Of a DNA stretch of 64,000 nt, positions 9,901 to 18,662 are shown piece after piece. The position numbers were made by a program, and so were the translations under genes. Location: assembly GCA_017415025.1 (NCBI GenBank), contig JAFQJH010000008.1, positions 92,123-156,122 of the forward strand, read 5' to 3'. Below the pieces are notes generated by a model. That model did no database searches, was not told where the DNA came from, and worked only from the letters and a program-made list of their open reading frames with translations. The stretch is from Clostridia bacterium. GTDB taxonomy: Bacteria; Bacillota; Clostridia; Oscillospirales; Acutalibacteraceae. The first letter of the stretch is position 1. Every line of letters begins with the position of its first letter.

Positions 9901-12900
9901 ACGAAGGCATAGTTATGTCTTGTGTATATTTTATTGTCTGATCAGGAATTGTGCTGGTACCGCCATTAGCATTAAATGTTACGGTGTAACTGTTTTCAGT
10001 CCATTTTGAGAAAATGTGCCAGTTTTGCTCAACTAAAAAGGAATCGTCAAAACCTTTCAAATTGAAGGTTCCTTTATCAATAGGCGTATCCAGGTCTGCT
10101 TCCCAAGTATCAAATGTATAACCAGGTCTTGTTGGAATATATTCGAAAACATCGCCGATACCCATTTTCTGCGGATAGTATCGCATAAATTCACGGTTTG
10201 TGATGTGCTTAGCATGATCCTGGAATGTATCTGCTTTGTAAACAGCGATATTTGAGTATGTAACAGTTGAACCAATCTGAACATTATCGAAACGCAAAAT
10301 AAGTTTAGTTGAAGCGTATGTGTTTATTTTGAAATATTGAGTTCCAAGTCCATACCTCGTAGTTAATCCCGACTCCTGAGCAGCCATGCTGTTTCCGTTT
10401 GCATCATTTCCTGCAGAAGGCATATAAGCACAAACATTGGGTTTTGCACCATCGGTACTTGAGGCTGTATATTCAATTATATAGTCTGTATTTGGTTCGA
10501 CATCCATATTATACAAATTAGATGCATCTTTATGAAGATTTGTTCTTGCACAGTATTGGATATACTTTCCATTTTCAGTATCAGCATAGTTTTTGTTATC
10601 TGCATCCCATGTTATTTTAATTGTTCCGTTTTCAGCATCAGCAACAATACCTTCATGGGAAACCAATCTTGGACCTGTAAAACTGCCTCTTGAACCATCA
10701 GCATTTAAAGCATATGTATCACCATACCAAAGCTGGTTACAGGAGGATTTTGCCCAACTTGAGAATGAGAATATACTGTCATAAACAACGTTGTAGCCTG
10801 CCGGAATCCACTTGCCGTAAACGATTACTGTGGGGTTATTAAGCTGGTTTACATTTTCAATCCTGATGCCGCTCTTTGTGTACCAACCGTCAAAGCTATA
10901 GCCGTCACCGGGGTTAGGATGAACAAGGTCTTTGCTGTCACCGGGATAGTAACCGAGACGGGCCTCAGCTGTTGTTTTTGCAAATGTATCAAATGATTCT
11001 TTTGTATAAACACCGATCTGAGAGAATGTGGCTGTACCCTTAGCATTACAGTCAAAACGGAGCTCAATATATGCTGTAGTCGCATCTACTGTAAATTCCT
11101 TTGAGAATGTACCGTTTGTACCTGCAACAGGTGTATCACCGTATGAACCGGTAAGGTTACCGTTTATGTCATATTTGAATATATGAATTTCACCCTGAAC
11201 ACCGGATACCGTAAATTCAACAACATAGGTTTTGTTGCCCTTAACAGGAATACAGTAACAATTCCAAGTTCCGTCACGGTTAGAGCTTCCAGATGTGCTT
11301 GTTACAGCTTCACCTGTATTAGAGTTATTAATTGTAATTTGACCGTCAGCAGAATTTGCAGAAAGTGTAGCACCGCCTGAAACACCGCTTCCGTTATTAT
11401 AGCTCAATGAATCCATCCAGCCATTAAGTGAGAAAAGGTTTTCGTATCTTACGCCGCTTGCCTGGTATTCAATCTTTACACCGCAGACTGAACATTTTCT
11501 GTACTGAATACCGTTTTCTGTGTAGATATCGCCGAAGGAGTGGGGGAGAGGAGCAATAACTTCCTGCTCTTTTACGATTTCACCGCAGATTGCACAGTAA
11601 GAGCCTTCTGTAAGGCCGTTTACTGCACAGGTAGCCTCACGTGCAGCAAAGTCTGAACACTGATGTCCGTAAAAGCCTGCAGCTTTTTCTCTTTCGATTT
11701 CCTTCATAACACCGTTATAAGTGTTAACAGCTTCACGGATAGCCTTGCCGAGAGCATTTGTTGCTGTTACAGGTGCCGTATCAAAGCCGAAGTTATTGGG
11801 GTCAAGTGTACGGATGGAGTATACAGCAGCAGCATACTTTTCTCTGAGTGCAGGACAAAGCCTTGAATCATTCATTACTGCATTGTAAGCATCTTCTGTA
11901 ATCTCCTCACGAAGCTCGAGAACAGGTCGGAAGTCAATAAGATATATGTCATGGTCAGAAAAAGCAACATCACTAAATGGAGTTCCATCGTTATTACCAA
12001 CAATTCTCCAAAAGAGGTTTATTTTTTTATAGTAAGAATTTCCGAAATCAATGTTATTTTCATCAATATACATCGTTCCGGCATAGAAGCAAACTTTTCG
12101 AGTACTTTGATATTCCACACCTGCCCAGTCTTTTGAGTGGTCAAGTTTGGGGCTCTGTATTGATGTAGCAGCGTTATGCCCAAAATAACCATCAGGATTT
12201 GTCATGGCTATTGTGTCGGCGTACTGATCTTTTTGGTTCCAACCTATCCATTTATCAACTAACTTAACCTCAGGATTGTCAGCCGTTGTTGTATAATTTG
12301 AAGGATAGGCTTGATAAAAATAGTCATCGCTATCTTTGGAATTACTACGGCCTGCAATTTCAACGGGAATTAATGCCTGATTTTTACCGTCAAGTAACAC
12401 AACTGTCAATGGGGAATAATAAACACCCATTTTCATTTCATTTTTTTCCATATAGGTCGCAGCAGAGCCGATGACATCTCCGTGGGTCGGGTTTGCGCTT
12501 TCATATGTTCCAGACGGAGTTCCGGTTACCGGAGCAGTATAGAGTATGTTGCTAAAGTTTATTCCTCTGCGAGATTCCATTTGGGAAGCATTAGAATTAG
12601 CAAAAGTAGGAACTGCCGAAGTTATTCCTGTGTAATTTCCTTCATCTACCCAGCCGAGGTCTTCTTTATAGCTGTCATACATTGACTGTGCATCATAGTA
12701 TGACATTGAGCAGTCATAGATGCAAAGGTTCTGGATTCTGCCCTTGAATAAGGGGTCGTCGGCTTCCCAACCCGATTTACCGATTCGCATCGTTGCATTT
12801 GAGCCGAGAGCTTTATACCACGAGTCATCAAGCTTAACACCGGTAAAACGGTTTCTTGAAATTACAAGCTCACCGTCAACATAAACCAATACGTTGCCTG

Positions 12901-14560
12901 TAGCATAGCTGATGATGTATTCGTGGAATTTTTCATCGTCACGGTTAGCTCCGTCTTTATCATTAAGCCAGTCATTGCCGCTGTCTACAGGGCCGTTGTA
13001 GTTACCGAGGTAAGAACCGTTACCGCCGCCGCCGGGTGAGAAGTGGGTGTAGTGCTCCGTTCCTGTTCTTGAGCCGAATACGTCTGCAATTTCATAAATA
13101 CGGTCATTGTTTTCATTATTTGTGCTTGCATTGGGCTGAAGCATAGCATTGAAGGTGATTGTAAAACCATCCTCGTAATTAAGACCGTTTGTTTTTCTGA
13201 ACAGTGAGTCAAAATCAACCTCTGCCCAACCGCCGTTTGTTGAGTCAAATGATGCATAGTAACCGATAGAGGGGTCGTTAACCATTGTAATACCGGTTGA
13301 TGAAGCAAGGTTCGGCTGACCGATAACATTGTTCCAGAGAACATCATCTGTTGTGAAATACTGTGCCACAAGATGGTCTTCAAGAACCTCTGTTGCAGGG
13401 TAAGAAGAGGAAGAGATAAGGTATGAGTTTTTGCGAAGTCTGTTGTATTCTTCTGTGGTAATCTTTACAACAGAGCCGTGACGGGGTGAAAGGGAGTTGA
13501 TGTTATGCTGTGAAACATCGGGGTAAGTCCAACTTGTGAAATCATAACCGTTTGATTTTGCAATGTGGAAATATGCTTCTTCCTTACCTGTATAGTAATT
13601 TGTATGCTCGAATTCGTCAACATACATAATGAGATTACCTTCATTATCAAAGAAAGAGTTACAGCCCTCAAGAGAAACATTGTAGTCGGGGAAAACAGAA
13701 AAGCCGCAATTACTCCACTTAGTATCACCCGGATTTTTAAACGGACCAGTAGGGGTATCACCGACATAGTAGTGGATAGTTTTCAGAGATGTTCCCTTGT
13801 TTGTAGTACCAAGCTCATTAGCGTTACACTCTGTTTTGTAAAAGAGGTAATATTTTCCGTCACCGGGGTTATGGATAATATCGGCATCGATAACACCGTA
13901 GCCGTTATCTGTTCCGTTACCCGTACCGTTACCGAGGATATAGTCAAACTCATAATATGCGTTCGGGTCAAGGAGGTCAGTTGTTTTAAGGTATACGATA
14001 TCGAACCAGCTTGTAGCGTTACAAGCAAGTGTGAAATAAACGACATAAGCTGAGCCGTCCCAGAGAACCTGAGGCGCCCATACAGCTGACATATTTCTTG
14101 TGTCACCGATAAGATGAGCCATTTTTGAAACATCGATAAAGGTTTCATCATACCAGTGGACAAGGTCCTTTGAACGCCAGATGATAAAGGACTGTGAGTT
14201 ATTACTATATGTTCCGCCGCCGTCTGTAAAGTCAAGGTCGGTAGCGAGAATGTAGTAATAATTGTCCTGCTCGTTATACCAGATGTAAGGGTCACGGACG
14301 TTACCTACACCCTTTGAGGGGATGATAACAGGCTCGTTAGCTCTGAGAGCGGTGTAATTATAGCCGTCCTCCGATACTGCCAGGTGGATTGTCTGTCCTT
14401 CCTTGCTCGTACCCGTAAAGTACGCGAAAAGGTAGTGATCCTTCGCGTCTGTCGTGGCAGCTGCCGCCTTGTTCTGTTCAGGTGCCATCCACACCCAACA
14501 GGACATCAGCGTTGCCACCGCAAGGATTGTTGATAATATCCTTTTTCCGATTTTTTTCAT
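6929..14560 (-). CDS. Giant secreted multidomain protein: GH43-like propeller, LamG, repeated CBM-like/InlB-type modules
   Basis: A 2543-residue exported protein. I place the start at 14560 (MKKIGKRIL) because GGAGGT lies 7 bases upstream; an ATG 36 bases earlier has no such site. A signal peptide covers about 1-35. Residues about 45-390 resemble the five-bladed GH43 glycosidase fold, with candidate acids Asp in VRDPYIW (about 89), Asp in IDADIIH (about 226) and Glu in SLEGCN (about 297). A LamG/concanavalin-like domain follows at about 440-640. A Cys-pair segment (CAICGE, CSVCGV; about 966-1030) comes next. A beta-sandwich binding-like unit plus a GYxFxGW-type InlB/Listeria-Bacteroides repeat occurs three times (about 1040-1830). 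The tail is Ig-like. No LPxTG anchor or dockerin was seen. An arabinan/xylan-type substrate is only a guess. Confidence 0.85.
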   Translation of the reverse strand: MKKIGKRILSTILAVATLMSCWVWMAPEQNKAAAATTDAKDHYLFAYFTGTSKEGQTIHLAVSEDGYNYTALRANEPVIIPSKGVGNVRDPYIWYNEQDNYYYILATDLDFTDGGGTYSNNSQSFIIWRSKDLVHWYDETFIDVSKMAHLIGDTRNMSAVWAPQVLWDGSAYVVYFTLACNATSWFDIVYLKTTDLLDPNAYYEFDYILGNGTGNGTDNGYGVIDADIIHNPGDGKYYLFYKTECNANELGTTNKGTSLKTIHYYVGDTPTGPFKNPGDTKWSNCGFSVFPDYNVSLEGCNSFFDNEGNLIMYVDEFEHTNYYTGKEEAYFHIAKSNGYDFTSWTYPDVSQHNINSLSPRHGSVVKITTEEYNRLRKNSYLISSSSYPATEVLEDHLVAQYFTTDDVLWNNVIGQPNLASSTGITMVNDPSIGYYASFDSTNGGWAEVDFDSLFRKTNGLNYEDGFTITFNAMLQPNASTNNENNDRIYEIADVFGSRTGTEHYTHFSPGGGGNGSYLGNYNGPVDSGNDWLNDKDGANRDDEKFHEYIISYATGNVLVYVDGELVISRNRFTGVKLDDSWYKALGSNATMRIGKSGWEADDPLFKGRIQNLCIYDCSMSYYDAQSMYDSYKEDLGWVDEGNYTGITSAVPTFANSNASQMESRRGINFSNILYTAPVTGTPSGTYESANPTHGDVIGSAATYMEKNEMKMGVYYSPLTVVLLDGKNQALIPVEIAGRSNSKDSDDYFYQAYPSNYTTTADNPEVKLVDKWIGWNQKDQYADTIAMTNPDGYFGHNAATSIQSPKLDHSKDWAGVEYQSTRKVCFYAGTMYIDENNIDFGNSYYKKINLFWRIVGNNDGTPFSDVAFSDHDIYLIDFRPVLELREEITEDAYNAVMNDSRLCPALREKYAAAVYSIRTLDPNNFGFDTAPVTATNALGKAIREAVNTYNGVMKEIEREKAAGFYGHQCSDFAAREATCAVNGLTEGSYCAICGEIVKEQEVIAPLPHSFGDIYTENGIQYRKCSVCGVKIEYQASGVRYENLFSLNGWMDSLSYNNGSGVSGGATLSANSADGQITINNSNTGEAVTSTSGSSNRDGTWNCYCIPVKGNKTYVVEFTVSGVQGEIHIFKYDINGNLTGSYGDTPVAGTNGTFSKEFTVDATTAYIELRFDCNAKGTATFSQIGVYTKESFDTFAKTTAEARLGYYPGDSKDLVHPNPGDGYSFDGWYTKSGIRIENVNQLNNPTVIVYGKWIPAGYNVVYDSIFSFSSWAKSSCNQLWYGDTYALNADGSRGSFTGPRLVSHEGIVADAENGTIKITWDADNKNYADTENGKYIQYCARTNLHKDASNLYNMDVEPNTDYIIEYTASSTDGAKPNVCAYMPSAGNDANGNSMAAQESGLTTRYGLGTQYFKINTYASTKLILRFDNVQIGSTVTYSNIAVYKADTFQDHAKHITNREFMRYYPQKMGIGDVFEYIPTRPGYTFDTWEADLDTPIDKGTFNLKGFDDSFLVEQNWHIFSKWTENSYTVTFNANGGTSTIPDQTIKYTQDITMPSSGVTKKGYTLKGWSTVKNATSALYQAGQEGVNRLNGDKDGTITLYAVWWNNVYNMTFDNLIDFDAWNKTSSKGVVSDITETGFTLTSNDGVGEATSTSPFFAVEPGKQYKIDIDITGTNWDVYIFFCNANGAWVNFADSTNRYSSNGSGVSSRIFTAPTDDTVVKAQIRVDANGSNNAVTFDNIRVYEYKLNEINYSDNIYRYQEATYDEAYPETAMTPTRVGYDFKGWYNGAKQYYQYDKNENITNRLANLGEFKSAETFKLFSQWQLNGNSLTPDSYVADFDATIKVDPIKNDQIFLNEAINSNNSSYTVSVETAGASASSNIVSYKPSSIFNEITKIPYFAQLAQGDYSANKVSNTISVIPASNVFYEEDVLTAGDTGKAQWGIYGTAGNTAQTDNSVYGYDALYDNANDYSNGSAKMTTVSSSNNRSETLNFTFTGTGFELYGACGNNTGVQVIAVRDLDNWTDKTKPAPLVKSAVVDTYYNDSYGTLYQTPIYNVSGLGYGTYTVEVTAAYLSMAGALKAQSAEVFGTLSTNDNELADALAEVGLDYILEADDVDVEWFDDESILNGGTGANDPEAFGTYAVDKPLVNYVDAVRVFEPLEEADENTHYIDSEQNARYYNINDNLMSASNFITGGSGFVYVEGQEADDRFEIGAADYNKKGSKHEIYLANGNSQALTFTVANVGDYSRVMLSLRSATGGDITVKIGGNDLTVSSKTDMYYDITDCVQNGTVTIENATANSLLAIGYLKLTGDATFETTSDLSSAIEMIETPLDGEEITTGAITNVEYTPSTDSHNTFNVTVNGRPTMIQFIEEDGGTRTYDRNNKNVTIKSYNADGVEVNSLDRTVAYEVWTINTNLTGPEVKARAKFITDGAYKWDKNPYSFTYEILEPVLDAGLRSITPAAESGKKGAVEVKVVTGPDAQGVRFVMPDGSTCTYNATKAVTLENGDLEFTGKAWMNEDGLNTISVYIRENNVWNSVGTIEYTAE

Positions 14561-14688
14561 AGTCTTACCTCCGATTTTGCCAGGGTTATATATCAATCCC
14601 GTTTTAAAGGGAATTTTACCCGTTTTTTGCCGTTTTTTCTCACTTTTCAGGGTCGTTTGGCAACACTACCCCCAATTTTGCGGATTAT

Positions 14689-14717
14689 ATTGTATTACAA
14701 TAAGCAATAAATGTCAA
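14689..14717 (-). promoter_or_regulatory. Promoter of the giant secreted protein
   Basis: Minus-strand TTGACA (14712-14717), 17-base spacer, TACAAT (14689-14694). A leader of about 120 bases precedes the ribosome site. The AT-rich DNA between this promoter and the repeat element (14718-14825) shows no gene. Confidence 0.75.
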
Positions 14718-14825
14718 TGTTTTTTCTTCTAAAAATTGTTGCTAAATTGTAACTTTTTTGTGCAGTCATCCTGCAAAAATAAAATTGGGGGTTGGCGATG
14801 TCTCTTCAATTTTGAAACAAGCTAA

Positions 14826-15083
14826 AGATAAGTAGCCTTCCCTGAAAGGGAAGGTGCCCGACAGGGCGGATGGGTGGAGCGTCAGCGACCAAAAAGTTCT
14901 TTGATTTATCTTGTTTTTCTCGTTGCTTCGCAACGAAACCCCTCAATCACGGCTACGCCGTGCCAGCTTTTTCTCCGAAAACGGGCACCCCTTTGTCGCT
15001 ACGCGACATTTCCCCTAACAGGGGAATCTCCTTTCAGGGGCGCCATTGTTCTACTGATTTTTTATTTCTCCCCTACAAATTAA
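14826..15083 (-). repeat. Hairpin-mosaic intergenic repeat, copy 1 (long form)
   Basis: About 258 bases of back-to-back short hairpins. Read on the minus strand they include CCCCTGAAAGGAG, ATTCCCCTGTTAGGGGAA, GTCGCGTAGCGAC, CACGGC-GTA-GCCGTG, TCGTTGC-GAA-GCAACGA, GCCCTGTCGGGC and CCTTCCCTTTCAGGGAAGG. The same element occurs in inverted orientation at 63864-64000, nearly identical but lacking an internal segment of about 64 bases. It has no coding capacity that I trust. It resembles dispersed intergenic palindromic repeats (REP/MITE-like) of gut Clostridia. It lies between the transporter's terminator and the giant gene's promoter. Confidence 0.85.
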
Positions 15084-15102
15084 AATTTACAAATGCTGTA
15101 TA

Positions 15103-15136
15103 CAAAAAATAAAGACGGCAGAATTAACTGCCGTCC
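15103..15136 (-). terminator. Terminator of the GPH transporter gene
   Basis: On the minus strand GACGGCAG/CTGCCGTC (15114-15121 with 15128-15135) is followed by TTTATTTTTTG, 37 bases after the transporter stop codon. Confidence 0.85.
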
Positions 15137-15172
15137 CTGTGTTTTGTTTATTCGGTTAAGTAAAGTGTTTTC

Positions 15173-16663
15173 TTATACCTCAATAGAATCGCTGATTGCC
15201 TGCATTTCCTTTGCAACTGCGCTGCGGCGCTCTGCAAGATCGGCGTACATTACATCTTTCATCTTGTTGTCAATCGGATAGAAGAACTTCGGGATAATTC
15301 CGAGGCTGCTTGTGATAATCGGAATACCTGTACCGAGTGCGAAGAGCCACCACTTTGCCTTATCCGACTGCGTACCGATTGTCGCACCCTGAACGTAGCC
15401 TACTCTTGCAAGAACAAAGTTCTTGACGGAATTCATCAGAACGTTCTGCATCTTCTTTACAAGTCCTCTTGCAACACCTGTCATAGCTTCAACACGGTAT
15501 CCGTTGCGCCATTCGCAATAGTCCATTGACTCATTGTAAAGCTCATCCGGGATGGTGTGTCTGACACCGTAAACCATCATCTCGAAGACTTCTTCGATCG
15601 CCATTGTCGGTATCATAAAGCTCCGCTTCATAAAGTTCTTGTTTATCGAGCCAAGACCGAAAACAATCAACCAACACATATCCGTCCATACATCCTCAAA
15701 AATCCACAGCGTTTTCGACGTAAAACGCTTTCTCAGCGGTGCAACCCACGTATAACTGAGGTTGAGTATCGGATATGCAGGAATACCAACAATCGTCTGA
15801 AGCGATGCCGAGCCGAGAACGTCTATGTAATAGTCCGAACGACTCTGACCGATACTGAAGCCGCCGAGGAAGTCGGAAAGTGTGAGTATCAGAAGCGGTT
15901 TGTTGTTGAAAATAGCCTTAAAGCCATCCTTGATGCTCGGCTTTTCAACCGACTGCAAAACTCTTTCCTTTGAAACCATATAGAACCATATTGTCATCAA
16001 AGCGGAAAGTATGCTCGTTGCCGCGCCCATTCCGATGAAGAGATTCTGCAGCTTCCATTTGACCGTTTTAGTATTGATAAGGTCAATAAAAATACCCATA
16101 ACCCATTCGGGTATCTGCTCACCCAGGAATCTCGAGAACAGCTTTGCACTCGCAATAAGCCGCACACGTTCTTCCGGGTTTGGCGTTATGGTCGATAGCA
16201 AGCCCGTCTGTGAAATGGAAATAAACGTACCTGCTGTTTCATTGATAATGCTGAATGCGAAATAGAAAATCAGCTTTGGAAGGAATGTCGTTGACGTGTT
16301 CGGGAAGAATATCGGCATAAACCAATAAAGCATACCGAACAATGTAAGCGGCATTTTGAGCCACAAAAGATAAGGTCTGAACTTACCCCATCTTGTTCTT
16401 GTGCGGTCAACCATTGCACTGATAAAAGTATCGTTGAAGATATCCCACGCACCGGTAAAAAGTGTTACGACACCTGTGATATTAAAGTCGATTCCGACAA
16501 CGTCCCAGATGAATCGGTTCTGATATTTACCGATGGAAAAGCTGTCCGCAAAGTCCTGGGCGATATATGCCGCCGTTTCCATTGCGCCGACGTAGCGTCT
16601 GCCCTTAGGCAACTGTCGGTGAGCCTTTTCTTCAACCTGAGGTTCCTTTAACTCAGTAGCCAT
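15173..16663 (-). CDS. GPH-type MFS sugar/cation symporter-like transporter
   Basis: A 496-residue integral membrane protein with about 12 predicted segments after a charged 40-residue N-terminus. The loop DIFNDTFISAMVDRTRTRWG followed by KFRPYLLW matches the glycoside-pentoside-hexuronide (MelB-like) branch of the major facilitator superfamily, which imports oligosaccharides or glycosides with Na+ or H+. AAGGAGG is 7 bases before the ATG. It has its own promoter and terminator and lies downstream of a phosphodiesterase and a GH-like gene, consistent with a glycan-use locus. The substrate is unknown. It is distantly similar in layout to the second GPH protein at 35142-36707. Confidence 0.85.
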   Translation of the reverse strand: MATELKEPQVEEKAHRQLPKGRRYVGAMETAAYIAQDFADSFSIGKYQNRFIWDVVGIDFNITGVVTLFTGAWDIFNDTFISAMVDRTRTRWGKFRPYLLWLKMPLTLFGMLYWFMPIFFPNTSTTFLPKLIFYFAFSIINETAGTFISISQTGLLSTITPNPEERVRLIASAKLFSRFLGEQIPEWVMGIFIDLINTKTVKWKLQNLFIGMGAATSILSALMTIWFYMVSKERVLQSVEKPSIKDGFKAIFNNKPLLILTLSDFLGGFSIGQSRSDYYIDVLGSASLQTIVGIPAYPILNLSYTWVAPLRKRFTSKTLWIFEDVWTDMCWLIVFGLGSINKNFMKRSFMIPTMAIEEVFEMMVYGVRHTIPDELYNESMDYCEWRNGYRVEAMTGVARGLVKKMQNVLMNSVKNFVLARVGYVQGATIGTQSDKAKWWLFALGTGIPIITSSLGIIPKFFYPIDNKMKDVMYADLAERRSAVAKEMQAISDSIEV

Positions 16664-16695
16664 ACTCCGCCTCCTTTTTATAGAAATACATATAT

Positions 16696-16724
16696 ATTGT
16701 ACTTGATAACACGTTTTTAGTCAA
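16696..16724 (-). promoter_or_regulatory. Promoter of the GPH transporter gene
   Basis: Minus-strand TTGACT (16719-16724), 17-base spacer, TACAAT (16696-16701), about 30 bases before the start. It indicates independent expression from the upstream GH-like gene, although no terminator separates them. Confidence 0.7.
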
Positions 16725-16776
16725 GCAATTGCGATATAAAAATTTCGTTAGCCGAATAATGCAATTTGCACTAATT

Positions 16777-18651
16777 TCAAAAAGCGAACATAAATCTGCC
16801 TCCGGGGGCAACATCGCCGTTTTGGTAGAAGTCCATAATATCGCCGTCGGTCTGCATATTGTCGGAAAGCTTGAAATTGAAGTGAATCTCATTTTTTGCT
16901 CCGAAGCCGAGAGCTGTTTTAGGTACGGAAACATACATCACATTACCGTCAATTCTGTACTGTGCCGTGCCCGTTGTCTCAAAGCTCCAGCCGCCTGTTG
17001 ATTTTTCAATTTTCAATGTATCGGCATCGGCTGAATCGCGATTAATAATGTATTCAAAGCCCTCCCAGTTTGCCGCTTCACCCGAAGAATCGGTATCAAG
17101 CAGGATGCGCATCCAGGCTTTGTCGGTGTACGGCGTTATGTCATCCACTGTTTCAATACGGAAATATACATTTTTATTATCATAAGTAACCTTGACGTTA
17201 CTGAAATCGTTACGCATTGTATGATTTTCGTAATGAAGTCCTACCCAGCCTGCGGCATCGCGGTCGCGTGTACTGCCCGTATAGTGGAAGTATTCGTTGT
17301 TCACCCAATTCCACTGGCTGTCTGCGCCGAAAATGTTGATTGTCTGTCCGCCCTCGGTTTTCATCGGCTCTGTTACGCCCTTGAAACGGCGGATATTCGC
17401 GCAAAGCTGATAGTAGTAGTGATCCTTGAGTACACCTGCGGCAGGCTCAATATCACGGCTGTACTCATCGCTGAACTGATCGGGGAAAGCGTTCTCTGTT
17501 CCCTGCCATTCCTTCCATCTGCCTGCAATCCACTCGTTCCAGCCTGTAACGAAGATGAAGTCGGGATCGCAAGCAATCGCATAATCCCACTGCTGCTGGA
17601 AATTAAGGCCGTAAAGCATAGCGTTTTCCGTTTCAGAGTTGACGGTAACTTTTTCGTTACCCTTTTTAAACGAATACGAGTAGTCTCCATGAGTAAAGCT
17701 TCTGCCCTGAACGTTACCTCCCGAATTCATCGCCACGAGCTGACCGTCAGCGGCATTCTGCGCCACGGAAACACACATCTGCTCCGCCCCGCCGAAAAGT
17801 GAGGTGCCGAATTTAGTCTGCGGATATGTGCTGCACCAGCCCCATGTATTCTTTGTGATTGAATTGTTTTTATCAAAATAAGTTGCGCTGTTTTTGCGGA
17901 AGGTAAAGAAATCTATAATTTCTTTTTCGTACGGGTCGTATTTATCAAGTGCACTCTCGCGCGCCATAATCAGCGGCTTACCGTCCCACATAAACCAAAG
18001 ATGCTTGTATCTGCCCTTTGAATAAATATCCTCGTAGAGCTGTCGGAGTGAAACAGCGGCATGCTCTTCATCGGAAAACGGAAGAAGGAACGAAATCTGC
18101 GGAACGTTGACACCCTCTTTGATTGCCTCGTCAAATACTCTGAAAAGAGTTTCGTAAGCGGGAACCCAGGTTTCCGAGCCGTTTGTGCAGTCAAAGATGA
18201 TAACATCAACACCTGCGTCGGCAATCATTTCAGCGTGCTTGCGGACAACGTATTCGTCGAGATTCTGATAATATCCGAAAAGCGGCTCGTTCCAATAATA
18301 CGGCTTGCCGTCATACGTGTTTTCCCACGCAGGATGGTTAAAGTCGTGTAACGCTTCGGGATACTCCTTCAGAACCTCTGTCGCATTATCTGCCTCAAGA
18401 GTGCTTGCAAAATTATAGTGCCACGTCCAATAGAACAGTCCTACAAATTTTTCGTCATCACGCTCGCCGACCTCCTCATACGTCGGAAGTGTTCTGTCGA
18501 GACCGTCAACGGCAACCCACGTATCGGGACGCACCTCGCCGTATGTGTTGGTGTTTATATTATCCGTTCCGAAAAGTGCAACACCAAGCATTGACGGAAG
18601 CATAAAAACTGTTGTAAAAAATGAAATTATTACTTGAAAAACCTTTGACAT
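16777..18651 (-). CDS. Exported GH71/GH99-like glycoside hydrolase with CBM9-like tail
   Basis: A 624-residue protein. The start is set at 18651 (MSKVFQ) since AAGGAGAG lies 5-6 bases upstream; an earlier ATG lies within the preceding gene. An N-terminal hydrophobic stretch (about 1-28) is a signal peptide or anchor. Residues about 50-410 look like a TIM-barrel of the GH71/GH99-like type: GLFYWTWHYNF, DVIIFDCTNG, HLWFMWDGKPL and FVTGWNEWIAGRW are recognisable landmarks. The tail (about 440-624), ending in GDVAPGGRFMFAF, resembles family 9 carbohydrate-binding domains. The family acts on alpha-mannans or alpha-glucans, but catalytic acids cannot be fixed by eye. It is co-transcribed with the upstream phosphodiesterase (11-base gap). 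Confidence 0.75.
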   Translation of the reverse strand: MSKVFQVIISFFTTVFMLPSMLGVALFGTDNINTNTYGEVRPDTWVAVDGLDRTLPTYEEVGERDDEKFVGLFYWTWHYNFASTLEADNATEVLKEYPEALHDFNHPAWENTYDGKPYYWNEPLFGYYQNLDEYVVRKHAEMIADAGVDVIIFDCTNGSETWVPAYETLFRVFDEAIKEGVNVPQISFLLPFSDEEHAAVSLRQLYEDIYSKGRYKHLWFMWDGKPLIMARESALDKYDPYEKEIIDFFTFRKNSATYFDKNNSITKNTWGWCSTYPQTKFGTSLFGGAEQMCVSVAQNAADGQLVAMNSGGNVQGRSFTHGDYSYSFKKGNEKVTVNSETENAMLYGLNFQQQWDYAIACDPDFIFVTGWNEWIAGRWKEWQGTENAFPDQFSDEYSRDIEPAAGVLKDHYYYQLCANIRRFKGVTEPMKTEGGQTINIFGADSQWNWVNNEYFHYTGSTRDRDAAGWVGLHYENHTMRNDFSNVKVTYDNKNVYFRIETVDDITPYTDKAWMRILLDTDSSGEAANWEGFEYIINRDSADADTLKIEKSTGGWSFETTGTAQYRIDGNVMYVSVPKTALGFGAKNEIHFNFKLSDNMQTDGDIMDFYQNGDVAPGGRFMFAF

Positions 18652-18662
18652 AATTTCTCTCC

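Noticed and set aside
14826-15083. CRISPR-like array or tRNA cluster in the hairpin-rich stretch
   Set aside because: The hairpins differ from one another, are contiguous rather than spaced, and no cloverleaf or regular repeat-spacer pattern is present.
14870-15112. 80- and 69-codon open frames within the repeat element
   Set aside because: They arise from hairpin-rich repeat sequence, lack ribosome sites and are not kept in the shorter copy at 63864-64000.
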